DNA of 64,000 nucleotides. Origin: Agrilutibacter niabensis (lineage in GTDB: Bacteria > Pseudomonadota > Gammaproteobacteria > Xanthomonadales > Xanthomonadaceae). The stretch lies in NCBI RefSeq assembly GCF_042657165.1, contig NZ_JBHSNJ010000013.1, forward strand, positions 372,001-436,000. Direction: 5' to 3'. Positions within the stretch are counted from its first letter, which is position 1. Each line of letters starts with the position of its first letter. Below, piece by piece: positions 25,706 to 34,182 of this stretch. The position numbers and the translations under genes are program-made. The notes beneath the pieces are model-generated. The model was not told where the DNA came from. It was given only the letters and a program-made list of their open reading frames with translations, and ran no database searches.

Positions 25706-27208
25706 TTAGAAGGAAAGCTGCGCGCGGGTGAAGAGCGTCTTCTCGTCTTCGCGATCGGCGCCCGCCGCCGCGCCGCCGTCGAACGTCGTCTGGGTGTAGG
25801 TGGCGACGAGCTTCAGGTTCTGGGTGAGGTACCAGTTGAAGCCGAGGCTCCACGCATTGGCCTGGCTCGCGGACGACGCCGGATTGGCGAACAGCGGGAA
25901 GGCGTCGTCATCGACATCGAGTTCTCCGTAGCGCGCGACCAGTTCCAGCGCGCCCCAGCCTGCCGCACCGGTTGTAAACGGGTGGTTAGGCCGGGCGATG
26001 CCGCGGTACGAGGCGTCCTCGCCGGTCAGCACCCAGCTGCCGCTGAGCTGCCAGGCGGTGTTCTCCAGGTGTTCGACGCGGCCGGCGTCGGCGCCGGCGA
26101 CCAGCGCCACTTCCTGTTCGGAGCTCACGTATTCGCCGAGCAACCCGAACGGACCGGCGTAGTAGTACCCCTGCGGCGACCAGCGGCGATGCAGGCCGTC
26201 GGCCGCGGCTTCGGCGCGATAGCCGAAGAACTGCACCTGGCCCGGCGTGCGGTAGCGCGGCAGGACGTTGTTGCCTGCGCCGAAGTTGTCAGTGACGCTG
26301 GTGGCGATGCCGACGCCGAGCCCCGACCACGCATTGGCCGCGTTCTTGAACGGTTCCCAGAACACGCGTGCGGTGGCTTCCAACTCGTCGTCGGGATTGC
26401 TGCCGGGGCCATCGCGGCCGTCGACGGTGCCGTTGAACACGCCGACCGCGTAGTTGAGGGTGCTGCTGGCGAGTTCGCCCTGCAGTTGCACGCCGTAGTC
26501 GCGTCCGGGCGTCAGTTCGGTCGGCAGGCCGCGTTCGACCATGGCAAGGCTGCCGGCGGACTGCAGCTGTTCCAGGCCGAAGGGCTGTTTGTACTTGCCC
26601 ACGCGCAGCGTCGCGCGCGGATCGAAGCGCAGGTCGAGGTAGGCGTCGTTGATCGATGCGCTGTCGCCGGCGAGCTGCGCCTGCACGCGGAAACCGACCA
26701 GCGGCCCCCAGCTGCCCTCGAGGGTGGGTTCGACGCGACGAAGCAGGAAGCCGTCGTTCTGCGGGTTGCTCTCGTCGTCGAGGTAGAAGCGCCCGTCACC
26801 CTGGACCAGCGCCTTGAACTTCACCTCGATGCCGTCGCTGGACGGCGACTTGATCGACAGTTCCTTGGGGCCGAGGCTGACGACCGGATCCTTCGCGGCT
26901 TTGGCCGCGGCTTCCTCGGCCTGCAGTTCCAGCCTGCGTTCGATCACGCGCAGGCGCTGGTCGAGGCCGGCGACCGATGTGGCGGCGACGGTCGATTCCG
27001 CGCCCGTCGACTCGGTGCCGGTCGCATCGGCGCCGGTTGCATCCGCAGGCTTTGACCCCGCGCCCAGGCGTTGCTCGAGCGCCTGCAGCCGGCGCGCCAG
27101 TTCCTCCAGCGTGGGTTCGCCCGCAGTTGCGTGCAGTGGCAGCAGGACCAGCGCGAGCGCGATGGACAGGCGAGCACGGCGCAGGCGGACAGACGGGTGT
27201 GCGGACAT
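25706..27208 (-). CDS. OprO/OprP-type outer-membrane porin heading the sulfate operon
   Basis: 500 residues. Signal peptide, then a short coiled coil (TLEELARRLQALEQRLG), a low-complexity Ala/Thr/Gly/Ser linker (residues about 55-80), a second coiled coil (LDQRLRVIERRLELQAEEAAAKAA) and a 16-stranded-type beta barrel ending in the terminal Phe (RAQLSF) that outer-membrane insertion requires. Motifs such as RRVEPTLEGSWGPLVGFRVQ and LRVGKYKQPFGLEQL match the phosphate-selective porin O/P family. Its position 16 bases before the sulfate-binding protein gene suggests that it lets sulfate across the outer membrane; specificity is inference. Confidence 0.88.
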   Translation of the reverse strand: MSAHPSVRLRRARLSIALALVLLPLHATAGEPTLEELARRLQALEQRLGAGSKPADATGADATGTESTGAESTVAATSVAGLDQRLRVIERRLELQAEEAAAKAAKDPVVSLGPKELSIKSPSSDGIEVKFKALVQGDGRFYLDDESNPQNDGFLLRRVEPTLEGSWGPLVGFRVQAQLAGDSASINDAYLDLRFDPRATLRVGKYKQPFGLEQLQSAGSLAMVERGLPTELTPGRDYGVQLQGELASSTLNYAVGVFNGTVDGRDGPGSNPDDELEATARVFWEPFKNAANAWSGLGVGIATSVTDNFGAGNNVLPRYRTPGQVQFFGYRAEAAADGLHRRWSPQGYYYAGPFGLLGEYVSSEQEVALVAGADAGRVEHLENTAWQLSGSWVLTGEDASYRGIARPNHPFTTGAAGWGALELVARYGELDVDDDAFPLFANPASSASQANAWSLGFNWYLTQNLKLVATYTQTTFDGGAAAGADREDEKTLFTRAQLSF

Positions 27209-27396
27209 GGCGGGTTATCCGGATTGGAGGAATACGGTGGCGATGCGCGGGCCGGGACGGAAACGGCCATGCCTTATCTGCATATGCCCCAGCTGCATCT
27301 GGTGGCGCGAAGCCTGAAGCCAGCGCGCTCCGGCGGCAATGACCGGGGTCAAGCGGCGCGACCCGCGAGCCGGGCACGCCGCGTGCAGCCCTTAAG

Positions 27397-28278
27397 ATGG
27401 CGCAGATGCTTTCCCGCCTCCGACCCCTGCCGCCGCTGGCGCGCACCTGCCTGATCGCGCTGGCCGTGCTGGCCGTGCTGTGCTGGCTGGGCCCTTGGGC
27501 GACCCGCTTCGATCCGCACGCACCGGACTGGGGCGCGATGTCGGTGCGCCCCGGCGCCGGCGGCCATTGGTTCGGCACCGATGCGATCGGCCGCGATGTG
27601 TTCGCGCGCACGCTGGCCGGCGGGCGGCTGTCGCTGACCATCGGCCTGCTGTCGAGCATCGTCGCGCTGGTGATCGGAGTGGGCTACGGCGCGATCGCCG
27701 GGCTCGCCGGTGGTCGGGTCGAACGCGCGCTGCTGCGCGTGCTCGATGTCTTCAGCGCGCTGCCGTTCCTGTTGGTGGTGATCCTGCTGCTGACCTTGTT
27801 CGAGCGTTCGCTGGGGCTGTTGCTGGCGGCGATCGGCGGCTACGTGTGGATCGACCTGGCGCGGGTGATGCGCGCCGAGGCCGCGCGCCTGCGCGAGGCG
27901 CCGTTCCTGCTCGCCGCGCAGGCCGCCGGCGCGGACTTCGGCCAGCGCCTGCGCTGGCACGTGCTGCCGAACCTGCTGCCGTTGGCGTTCGTGTACCTGG
28001 GGCTGATCCTGCCGCAGGCGATCCTGGTCGAGAGCTTCCTCGGCTTCCTCGGCCTGTCGGTCGACGAACCCTCGGCGAGCTGGGGCACGCTGCTGAGCGA
28101 AGGCGTGCAGGAACTCGACAGCGCGCCGTGGACGCTGCTGTTTCCGGCCGCGTTCCTGGTGACGACGCTGGCGGCATTCCAGTTCCTCGGCGACGGGCTG
28201 CGCGACTGGCTCGACATCCGTGGCGAAGGCGGGCCCGATACCGCTGGGCGCGGCGAACGCGAGAGCGCCGCGGCATGA
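27397..28278 (+). CDS. OppC/DppC-type ABC transporter permease
   Basis: 293 residues with an N-terminal helix, the periplasmic segment HWFGTDAIGRDVFARTLAGGR typical of OppC/DppC/YejE, five further helices and the EAA loop AAQAAGADFGQRLRWHVLPNLLPLAFVY. The TTAAGAT before the start could be a -10 box; if so the ATG at 27406, nine bases further, is the better start. It overlaps the double ATPase gene by four bases. No OppB-type permease or binding protein is present nearby, which is unusual because OppB and OppC normally pair. Confidence 0.88.
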   Translation: MAQMLSRLRPLPPLARTCLIALAVLAVLCWLGPWATRFDPHAPDWGAMSVRPGAGGHWFGTDAIGRDVFARTLAGGRLSLTIGLLSSIVALVIGVGYGAIAGLAGGRVERALLRVLDVFSALPFLLVVILLLTLFERSLGLLLAAIGGYVWIDLARVMRAEAARLREAPFLLAAQAAGADFGQRLRWHVLPNLLPLAFVYLGLILPQAILVESFLGFLGLSVDEPSASWGTLLSEGVQELDSAPWTLLFPAAFLVTTLAAFQFLGDGLRDWLDIRGEGGPDTAGRGERESAAA

Positions 28279-29825
28279 GCACGCCCGTCATCGCCGTGCA
28301 GGAACTGGCGATCGCCACGGGTGCGAAGCCGCTGCTCGAACCGCTTTCGCTGCAGCTGCATGCCGGCGACTGCCTCGGCCTGGTAGGCGAGAGCGGCAGT
28401 GGCAAGAGCGTGACCGCGCTCGCGCTGCTCGGGCTGTTGCCGGCCGGTCTGCGCGCGGACGGCCAGCTCTCGCATGCGGGCAGCGCGGTCGCGCTGTTCT
28501 CGCGCGAGCACGCGGCCCTGCGCGGCCACGTGCTCGGCTGGGTGCCGCAGGATCCGCTTGCCAGCCTGCATCCGCTGCGCACGGTCGGGGCGCAGCTGGT
28601 CGAAACCCTGCGCGTGCTGCGCGGCCTGGCGCGCGACGTCGCGAGACGTGAAGCCGAGGCCTTGTTCGCACGCGTGCAATTGCCCGAACCCGCGGCGGCG
28701 CTGCAACGCTACCCGCACCAGTTCTCCGGCGGCCAGCGCCAGCGCATCGCGATCGCCATCGCGCTGGCGGCGCAGCCGCGCGTGCTGATCGCCGACGAGC
28801 CCACTTCGGCGCTGGATGCGCGCATCGCCCGCGACATCCTCGACCTGCTCGACGCACTGCGCCGCGAGGAAGGCCTGGCACTGCTGCTGATCAGCCACGA
28901 TCTGCCGCTGGTGGGCGCCTACGCGCAACGGCTGCTGGTGCTGCAGCGGGGTCGCGTGGTCGAACACGGCGAGACCCGCGCGGTGTTCGCGGCGCCCGCG
29001 CACGCCTACACCCGCGAACTGCTGGCTGCGGACCGCCTCGAAACCTTGCCCGCATCCAACGCGACCGCGCCGTTGCTGCTGCGCGGCGAACAGCTGCGCG
29101 TGCGTTATCCGCGCGCGCCGCGCGACGCACTCGACGGCGTATCGATCGACCTGCATCGCGGCGAAGGCCTGGCGCTCGTGGGCGAAAGCGGCAGCGGCAA
29201 GAGCACGCTCGGCCGCGTGCTGCTGCGCCTGCTGCGCGGTGCGCACGGACAGGTGCGCTTCGACGGCATCGAACTCGGCTCGCTCGATCGCAAGCGTTTG
29301 CGCGCGGTGCGCGCGCGCATGGGGGTGGTGTTCCAGGATCCTTATGCGTCGCTCGACCCGCGCCTGCGCATCGCCGAGGTCATCGCCGAGCCGTTGCGCA
29401 TCCACGGTCGCGGCGATCCGGCGACGCGGCGTGAGCGGGCCGCCCGGCTGCTGGAATCGGTGGGACTGGAGGCGGCGATGCTCGATCGCTATCCGCACCA
29501 GTTCAGCGGCGGCCAGCGCCAGCGCATCGCGATCGCGCGCGCTTTGGCGACCGATCCGGACCTGCTGGTCTGCGACGAAGCAGTGTCCGCGCTGGACGCG
29601 CACCATCGTGCCGCGATCCTCGCGCTGCTCGCCCAGCTCAAGCGCGAGCGCGGACTGGCATTGCTGTTCGTGACCCACGACCTGCCCGCGGCGGCCGCGG
29701 TGGCCGAGCGCATTGCCGTGCTTGAGGCCGGGCGCATCGTCGAGACCGGCGCGACCGCGCAGGTGCTGCGCGCGCCGCAGCATGCGCACACGCGCGCCTT
29801 GCTGGCGGCGCGCCCGGCGGCGTAA
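28275..29825 (+). CDS. Double-domain peptide/nickel-type ABC transporter ATPase (YejF-like)
   Basis: 516 residues with two complete ATPase modules fused. Module 1: Walker A GESGSGKSV, signature FSGGQRQRIAIAIALA, Walker B VLIADEPTSALD, SHDLPLV. Module 2: GESGSGKSTLG, FSGGQRQRIAIARALA, LLVCDEAVSALDAHH, VTHDLPAA. In module 2 the Pro after the Walker B Glu is replaced by Ala (DEAVSALD). Such OppDF fusions power peptide or metallophore uptake or export. Coupled to the permease by an ATGA overlap. Confidence 0.92.
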   Translation: MSTPVIAVQELAIATGAKPLLEPLSLQLHAGDCLGLVGESGSGKSVTALALLGLLPAGLRADGQLSHAGSAVALFSREHAALRGHVLGWVPQDPLASLHPLRTVGAQLVETLRVLRGLARDVARREAEALFARVQLPEPAAALQRYPHQFSGGQRQRIAIAIALAAQPRVLIADEPTSALDARIARDILDLLDALRREEGLALLLISHDLPLVGAYAQRLLVLQRGRVVEHGETRAVFAAPAHAYTRELLAADRLETLPASNATAPLLLRGEQLRVRYPRAPRDALDGVSIDLHRGEGLALVGESGSGKSTLGRVLLRLLRGAHGQVRFDGIELGSLDRKRLRAVRARMGVVFQDPYASLDPRLRIAEVIAEPLRIHGRGDPATRRERAARLLESVGLEAAMLDRYPHQFSGGQRQRIAIARALATDPDLLVCDEAVSALDAHHRAAILALLAQLKRERGLALLFVTHDLPAAAAVAERIAVLEAGRIVETGATAQVLRAPQHAHTRALLAARPAA

Positions 29826-29860
29826 GGCGGGCTTCAGCCCGCCACGAATTCAAGCCGCAG

Positions 29861-30109
29861 TCAGATCAGGCCGCCGCCCATGCTCAGGCGGATCGCGGCG
29901 ACCACGATCACGATGCCGTTGAGGATCAATCCGGTCTTCGCACGCCCGCGGTTCTCGCTGCGGGTGAAGAGGATGCCGATCGCCGCGATCGCAGCGCCGA
30001 CGGCGGCGAATGGAATCAGCAGCCAGTTGGTGATGCCGATGATCGGAATCAGCGCCAGCACCATCCAGCACAGGGCGACGATGCCCCACAGCAAACTGAT
30101 CAGGCCCAT
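29861..30109 (-). CDS. Small two- to three-helix membrane protein, unknown
   Basis: 82 residues from the ATG at 30109 (an alternative at 30151 adds 14 residues). Helices at about 4-22, 24-42 and 60-78 (LLWGIVALCWMVLALIPIIG; NWLLIPFAAVGAAIAAIGILF; KTGLILNGIVIVVAAIRLSM), the last preceded by a basic turn RSENRGRAK. Similar small hypothetical membrane proteins occur in Xanthomonadaceae. No functional clue; it is convergent with the ABC transporter genes and 99 bases downstream of the pigment locus. Confidence 0.65.
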   Translation of the reverse strand: MGLISLLWGIVALCWMVLALIPIIGITNWLLIPFAAVGAAIAAIGILFTRSENRGRAKTGLILNGIVIVVAAIRLSMGGGLI

Positions 30110-30208
30110 CGAGGCGACTCCGGCACGGGCCGCGACGCGGCCGATGCGCACAAGATGGCGGCCCGCGAGCGGCGCTTCAAGTGAACTGATGGCCCATCGG
30201 CGCGTCCG

Positions 30209-31222
30209 CTAGTCCGCGCTGCCCTGCGAGCCGTCGATCTCCACGCGCAGCTCGCGGCGGCAGATCGCCGAATGCAGGACGATGAAGCGGACGGCGGCAT
30301 CCAGGTGCTGGCGCAGGAACTGGTCCACCGCGTCGATTTCGTCGCGCTCGCGGACGTAGACCTTCAGGTGGGTGCCGGCGCCCATGCGACGCGGCACGTT
30401 GGGCCGGCGTGCATGCGCGGTGGCCAGCAGGGTGTCGAGGTTGGTGAGGGTTTCCTCGAGCTGCGCCGCGACGTTGCCGGCGTGGCGCGACTCGTGCCCC
30501 ACCACCGCGGCGGTGCCGGAAATCAGCAGCGGCATGGCCGCGCTGGCCGGCAGCATGCCGCGCGCGAAGCTCGGCGGTTGCGGGCCGTACTGGCGCGGGT
30601 AGCGGTACGCGGCGGTCTGGCGCGGGTTTTCCAGCGGCGTGCCGGGCGTGCGTGCGGCCAGCCAATAGACCAGCAGGCGGCGGGCGTCGTCGCTGCGGCC
30701 GACCGCGGTGGCGGCGGGCAGCGTGTGCGGATCGAATTCACCCAGGCCGCGCGCACGGCCGACGCAGAACCGGCGGTAGCGCTCGTCGTCGCCATCGCCG
30801 TGGGTGATCCCATCGAGGTAGTTCCACATGCGCAGGATGTGCGGATACCCGCGCGCGCGCGTGAACGCGATGAGCCGCGCATAGATCTCGGCGGCGGTGG
30901 CTTCGATATCGCTTTCACCGGTTGCCAGGCCCGGCTCGTCGAGTTCGATCGCGCCGAACTGCAGCGCGCCGTCCTCCGACCAGGCGATGTCGCCGTCGCG
31001 GCCGTGCGCCACCGGTCCCTGGCCGCGCCAGACTTCCAGCGGGGCCGGCCCCTTCGGCTGCAGGCCGACGCGCCGGTAACGCGGGTCATCGTGCGCCGGC
31101 GCATCGCTGCCGAAGGCGAACACCGCCAGCGTGTCGGCGGCGGCCAGCAAGGTTCCGGGTGCGGTGTCGACATAGTCGACGCGCAGGTACGCCGGCAGGA
31201 CCAGGGATTCGGCGGCGCTCAT
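30209..31222 (-). CDS. xanB2: XanB2-like chorismatase (3-/4-hydroxybenzoate synthase)
   Basis: 337 residues. It resembles the chorismatase family (FkbO, Hyg5, XanB2): ISGTAAVVGHESRH with the active-site Glu, QLEETLTNLDTLL, and the C-terminal GAGTHLKVYVRERDEIDAV. In Xanthomonas XanB2 converts chorismate to 3- and 4-hydroxybenzoate plus pyruvate, supplying the aryl starter of xanthomonadin and ubiquinone precursors. The start at 31222 overlaps the stop of the upstream flavoprotein gene by four bases, tying it to the pigment locus. The frame is open further upstream but overlaps that gene. Confidence 0.9.
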   Translation of the reverse strand: MSAAESLVLPAYLRVDYVDTAPGTLLAAADTLAVFAFGSDAPAHDDPRYRRVGLQPKGPAPLEVWRGQGPVAHGRDGDIAWSEDGALQFGAIELDEPGLATGESDIEATAAEIYARLIAFTRARGYPHILRMWNYLDGITHGDGDDERYRRFCVGRARGLGEFDPHTLPAATAVGRSDDARRLLVYWLAARTPGTPLENPRQTAAYRYPRQYGPQPPSFARGMLPASAAMPLLISGTAAVVGHESRHAGNVAAQLEETLTNLDTLLATAHARRPNVPRRMGAGTHLKVYVRERDEIDAVDQFLRQHLDAAVRFIVLHSAICRRELRVEIDGSQGSAD

Positions 31223-32691
31223 GGATTGCCTTGCTGCAGGGTGTCGCCGCTGAAGCCATGCGTGGCCGCGCGCCGGCGTCGCAGCCAGCCGCGGAATGCG
31301 CGCGGCGCCAGCTGCAGCGAGGTCAGGGCATAGATCAGGCGGAACACCCGCAGGCGCTTGAGCACCGCGGGATTGTCGAACACGTCGCCGGCGAGCATCG
31401 AGATCACGGCCTGCTCCACCTGCCACGTATTCCGCGGATTGTTGAACAGATGCTTCATCACCGGGGTGTTGAAGCGGTAGATGAACCACTGGAACCAGCG
31501 CAGCCCGCGCGTGGAACGCCGTGCCATCGCCGCCTGCAGCGCGGCTTCGCGCGCCGGATCGCGCAATGCGCCATCGACCACGTCTGCCGCCTGCTCAGCG
31601 CTGTCCATCGCCAGGTACACGCCGGAGGAGAAGATCGGGTCGACGAAGGCGTAGGCGTCGCCGGCCATCACCCATCCCGGACCGGCCATGCGCGTGCACC
31701 CGTAGGCATAGTTCCCGGTGACGTGCACCGGCGCGACGCGCGTCGCGCCCTGCATGCGTTCGGCGACCTGCGGTTCGCCGAGCAGTGTCTGCATCAGGAA
31801 GCCTTCGTTCTCGCCGCGGCGTTGCTTGAGGTAGGACGGAAAGCACACCGCGCCGATGCTCATCATTCCGCGCGGCAGCGGGATCAGCCACATCCAGCCA
31901 TGGTCGAAGCGCTGCACGGTGATGTTGCCGCTGTCCTCGCCCGGCCGCCGCGCCACGCCGTCGAAATGGCTGAAGATCGCCGCGGACTGGTGCTTGTCGT
32001 TCTTGCGCTTGAGCTTGAACCGGTTGCCCAGGAAAGTGTCGCGGCCACTCGCGTCGACCACGTAGCGCGGTGCCACTTCCAGCGCGCCGCCATCGGCCGT
32101 GCGGGCATGCACCCGTGCCGGGCGCCCGTCCACGCCGAATTCGATGCGTTCGACCTTCACGCCTTCGCGCGCATCGACACCGCTGCTGCGTGCATGTTCG
32201 AACAGCAGATGGTCGAGCTCGGCACGGTGGACCTGGTAGGCGTGCGGGAATACCGGATTCAGCGCCCGCTCGAAGCGGAAGGTGTTGTAGTCCGAGCCGT
32301 CGTCGGCGCGATCCGCGCGCGGAAAGTCCGCGCCGGCCTTGTAGGTGCCGATCGCATGGACCTGGTCCAGCACGCCGAGGCGTTCGAGGATCGGCAGGTT
32401 CATCGGCAGCAGCGATTCGCCGATGTGGAAGCGCGGATGGCGGTCTTTTTCCAGCAGCAACACCGAACGGCCCTTGCGGGCGAGGAAGGCGGCGGCGGTG
32501 GAGCCGGCGGGGCCGCCGCCGATCACGAGGACATCCACTTCAAGGGCAGCCACTTCAAGGGCAGCCACTTCAAGGGCAGCCACTTCAACGGCAGCCCCTG
32601 AACCGGCGCCCTCGGTGGTGGGCTTCCCGCTGGGCCGGGAGGCGCCGCCAGCGGCCGCCGTGCCGGGGTCGGACAGGTGCAAATCGGTCAT
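31219..32691 (-). CDS. Flavin-dependent halogenase-like oxidoreductase of the pigment locus
   Basis: 490 residues from the ATG at 32691. FAD-binding VDVLVIGGGPAGSTAA, the HIGESLLP motif, TYKAGADF with a lysine where flavin-dependent halogenases have their catalytic Lys, the WxWxIP halogenase signature (WMWLIP) and the second FAD motif GDAYAFVDPIFSSGV. Brominated xanthomonadins need such an enzyme, but related flavoproteins can also act as desaturases or hydroxylases. The N-terminus is odd: about 50 residues precede the Rossmann motif and include four copies of VAALE encoded by a 15-base tandem repeat. It overlaps xanB2. Confidence 0.82.
   Translation of the reverse strand: MTDLHLSDPGTAAAGGASRPSGKPTTEGAGSGAAVEVAALEVAALEVAALEVDVLVIGGGPAGSTAAAFLARKGRSVLLLEKDRHPRFHIGESLLPMNLPILERLGVLDQVHAIGTYKAGADFPRADRADDGSDYNTFRFERALNPVFPHAYQVHRAELDHLLFEHARSSGVDAREGVKVERIEFGVDGRPARVHARTADGGALEVAPRYVVDASGRDTFLGNRFKLKRKNDKHQSAAIFSHFDGVARRPGEDSGNITVQRFDHGWMWLIPLPRGMMSIGAVCFPSYLKQRRGENEGFLMQTLLGEPQVAERMQGATRVAPVHVTGNYAYGCTRMAGPGWVMAGDAYAFVDPIFSSGVYLAMDSAEQAADVVDGALRDPAREAALQAAMARRSTRGLRWFQWFIYRFNTPVMKHLFNNPRNTWQVEQAVISMLAGDVFDNPAVLKRLRVFRLIYALTSLQLAPRAFRGWLRRRRAATHGFSGDTLQQGNP
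32535..32594. repeat. 15-base tandem repeat (four units) inside the flavoprotein gene
   Basis: The unit CCACTTCAAGGGCAG is repeated at 32535, 32550, 32565 and 32580; the last copy differs by one base. On the coding (minus) strand each unit adds the five residues VAALE just before the FAD-binding GGGPAG loop. Since the unit is a multiple of three, copy-number changes keep frame. Confidence 0.95.
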
Positions 32692-32792
32692 TTGTTCATG
32701 ATAGTCGGTGCCCCCGTGACTGTGATGCTTGCGCGCCGCCACGCGATGCCGGATCGTTGCCCCCCCGTACCGCGTAGTGCCCGGATTTCCCG

Positions 32793-33086
32793 ATGTCTGA
32801 ACAAGTTGTGTCGAACACCCCCACGCAGACCGCCGCAGAGGCCGAGCTGGCCCAGTTGCTCGTCGAAAGCCTGAACCTGGAGGGCGTGGGCCCCGCGGAC
32901 ATCGACCCCGATGCCCGGCTGTTCGGGGATGGGCTGGGCCTGGATTCGATCGACGCGCTGGAGCTGGCGCTGGCGATCTCGAAGAAGTACGGCTTCCAGC
33001 TGCGCTCGGACAGCGACGAGAACCGCCGCATCTTCGCCTCGCTGCGCGCGCTGTCCGCCCATATCCAGCAACACAAGGCCGCGTAA
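32793..33086 (+). CDS. Acyl carrier protein of the aryl polyene locus
   Basis: 97 residues. The phosphopantetheine attachment serine is S52 in GLGLDSIDALELALAI. N- and C-terminal helices are typical for ACPs; an extra 15-residue N-terminal tail precedes the fold. It would carry the growing polyene and must be activated by the transferase at 5892-6530. In Xanthomonas the equivalent is XanC. It opens the plus-strand run of pigment genes, divergent from the flavoprotein. Confidence 0.93.
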   Translation: MSEQVVSNTPTQTAAEAELAQLLVESLNLEGVGPADIDPDARLFGDGLGLDSIDALELALAISKKYGFQLRSDSDENRRIFASLRALSAHIQQHKAA

Positions 33087-33098
33087 GCGGCGCGCGCG

Positions 33099-33788
33099 AT
33101 GCACGTCGCTGCGGCGCGGATCGCCTGCGCGCTCGCCTACCCCCTGTTGGCGCACTGGGCCAGCCATGACGGCCGCGGCTGGGTCGCGGCCCTGGCCCTG
33201 GCCGACCTCGCGCTGGTGCTCCTGATCGACCCGTTGCTGCGCCGGCGCGGTTGGGCCTGGGGCGTGTTCGCGGCGCTGCTGGCCGGGCTGTGGGCGCTGT
33301 CCCGGACGCACCATGCGCAGATGCTCCTGCTGGCGCCGCCGGTCCTGTTCGTCGGCCTGGTGGCGTGGTTCTTCGGGCGCAGCCTGCGCGCGCCGCGCGA
33401 GCCGCTCATCACCCGGATCGTGGCGGCGATGGACCAGTGCACGCCGGCCCAGCTGCCGTCGCCGCTCTACCGCTACACCCGCAACCTCACCGCCGCGTGG
33501 GCGGTCCTGCTCACGCTGCTGGCGCTGGTGAACGGCGTGCTGGCGCTGGTGGCGGTACCCGACGGCGTGCTGGACCGCCTCGGCCATCCGCCGGCCTGGG
33601 GCGTCCCGCGCGAGCACTGGTCGCTGATCGCCAACCTGCTCAACTACGGCGTCGTCGGCGGCTTCTTCATCGGCGAATACGCGCTGCGGCACCGGTTCTT
33701 CCCGCATCGGCCGTACCGCAACTTCCTCGAGTTCCTGCAGCAGATGGGACGGCTGGGTCCGGCGTTCTGGCGCGGGTTGTTCAGCTAA
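33099..33788 (+). CDS. Multi-pass membrane protein of the pigment locus (COG4648-like)
   Basis: 229 residues with about five membrane helices (WVAALALADLALVLLIDPLL; WGVFAALLAGLWALS; MLLLAPPVLFVGLVAWFF; LTAAWAVLLTLLALVNGVLALVAV; LNYGVVGGFFIGEYALR). Segments TPAQLPSPLYRYTRNLTAAW and the C-terminal FFPHRPYRNFLEFLQQM match membrane proteins found in aryl polyene clusters, whose function is unknown. It follows the ACP by 12 bases. Confidence 0.8.
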   Translation: MHVAAARIACALAYPLLAHWASHDGRGWVAALALADLALVLLIDPLLRRRGWAWGVFAALLAGLWALSRTHHAQMLLLAPPVLFVGLVAWFFGRSLRAPREPLITRIVAAMDQCTPAQLPSPLYRYTRNLTAAWAVLLTLLALVNGVLALVAVPDGVLDRLGHPPAWGVPREHWSLIANLLNYGVVGGFFIGEYALRHRFFPHRPYRNFLEFLQQMGRLGPAFWRGLFS

Positions 33789-33897
33789 GCCAGCTGCGGG
33801 CGCCACCCGAACCGCCGCGATGCGTGCGTCACGGGCCGGCACGGCATAATCCGGGCCTGATCGCCGGTCCGGCGAAGTCCTCAAGCAGCGCCGCCCG

Positions 33898-34182
33898 ATG
33901 TCCTTCGTGATAACCACCGACCATCCCTGCCTGCCCGGGCACTTCCCCGGCCGTCCGCTGGTGCCCGGGGTGGTGCTGCTGGACCGGGTGATCGCGGCGC
34001 TCGAGGCACGGCACGTGCTGCCCGGCCCCGTTCGCTTGCCGCAGGTGAAGTTCCTGCAGCCGCTGCTGCCGGGCGAAACCGCGCGGGTCGAACTGGAGGG
34101 CGCGGCCCCGCGCTGGCGCTTCCGCGTGCTGCGCGGCGACGTGCTGCTGGCCACCGGCGAAGTCGCGACGGGCGCGCCATGA
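33898..34182 (+). CDS. Hotdog-fold 3-hydroxyacyl-ACP dehydratase (ApeI-like)
   Basis: 94 residues. The hotdog active-site segment DHPCLPGHFPGRPLVPGVVLLDRVIAAL contains the GHFPxxPxxPG motif of FabA/FabZ-type dehydratases, with His in GHFPG as catalytic residue. Compact hotdog dehydratases of this size are typical of aryl polyene clusters, where they dehydrate the beta-hydroxyacyl intermediate. It overlaps the acyltransferase gene by four bases. 109 bases separate it from the membrane protein upstream; a CATAAT at 33844-33849 could be a local promoter. Confidence 0.88.
   Translation: MSFVITTDHPCLPGHFPGRPLVPGVVLLDRVIAALEARHVLPGPVRLPQVKFLQPLLPGETARVELEGAAPRWRFRVLRGDVLLATGEVATGAP

Noticed and set aside
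29826..29843. GGCGGGC-TTCA-GCCCGCC hairpin right after the double ATPase gene
   Set aside because: It has no T-tract, so I did not call it a terminator, although position makes some role possible.
32535..32594. Short tandem repeat considered as a CRISPR-like array
   Set aside because: Units are directly abutting with no spacers and lie in frame inside a coding sequence.
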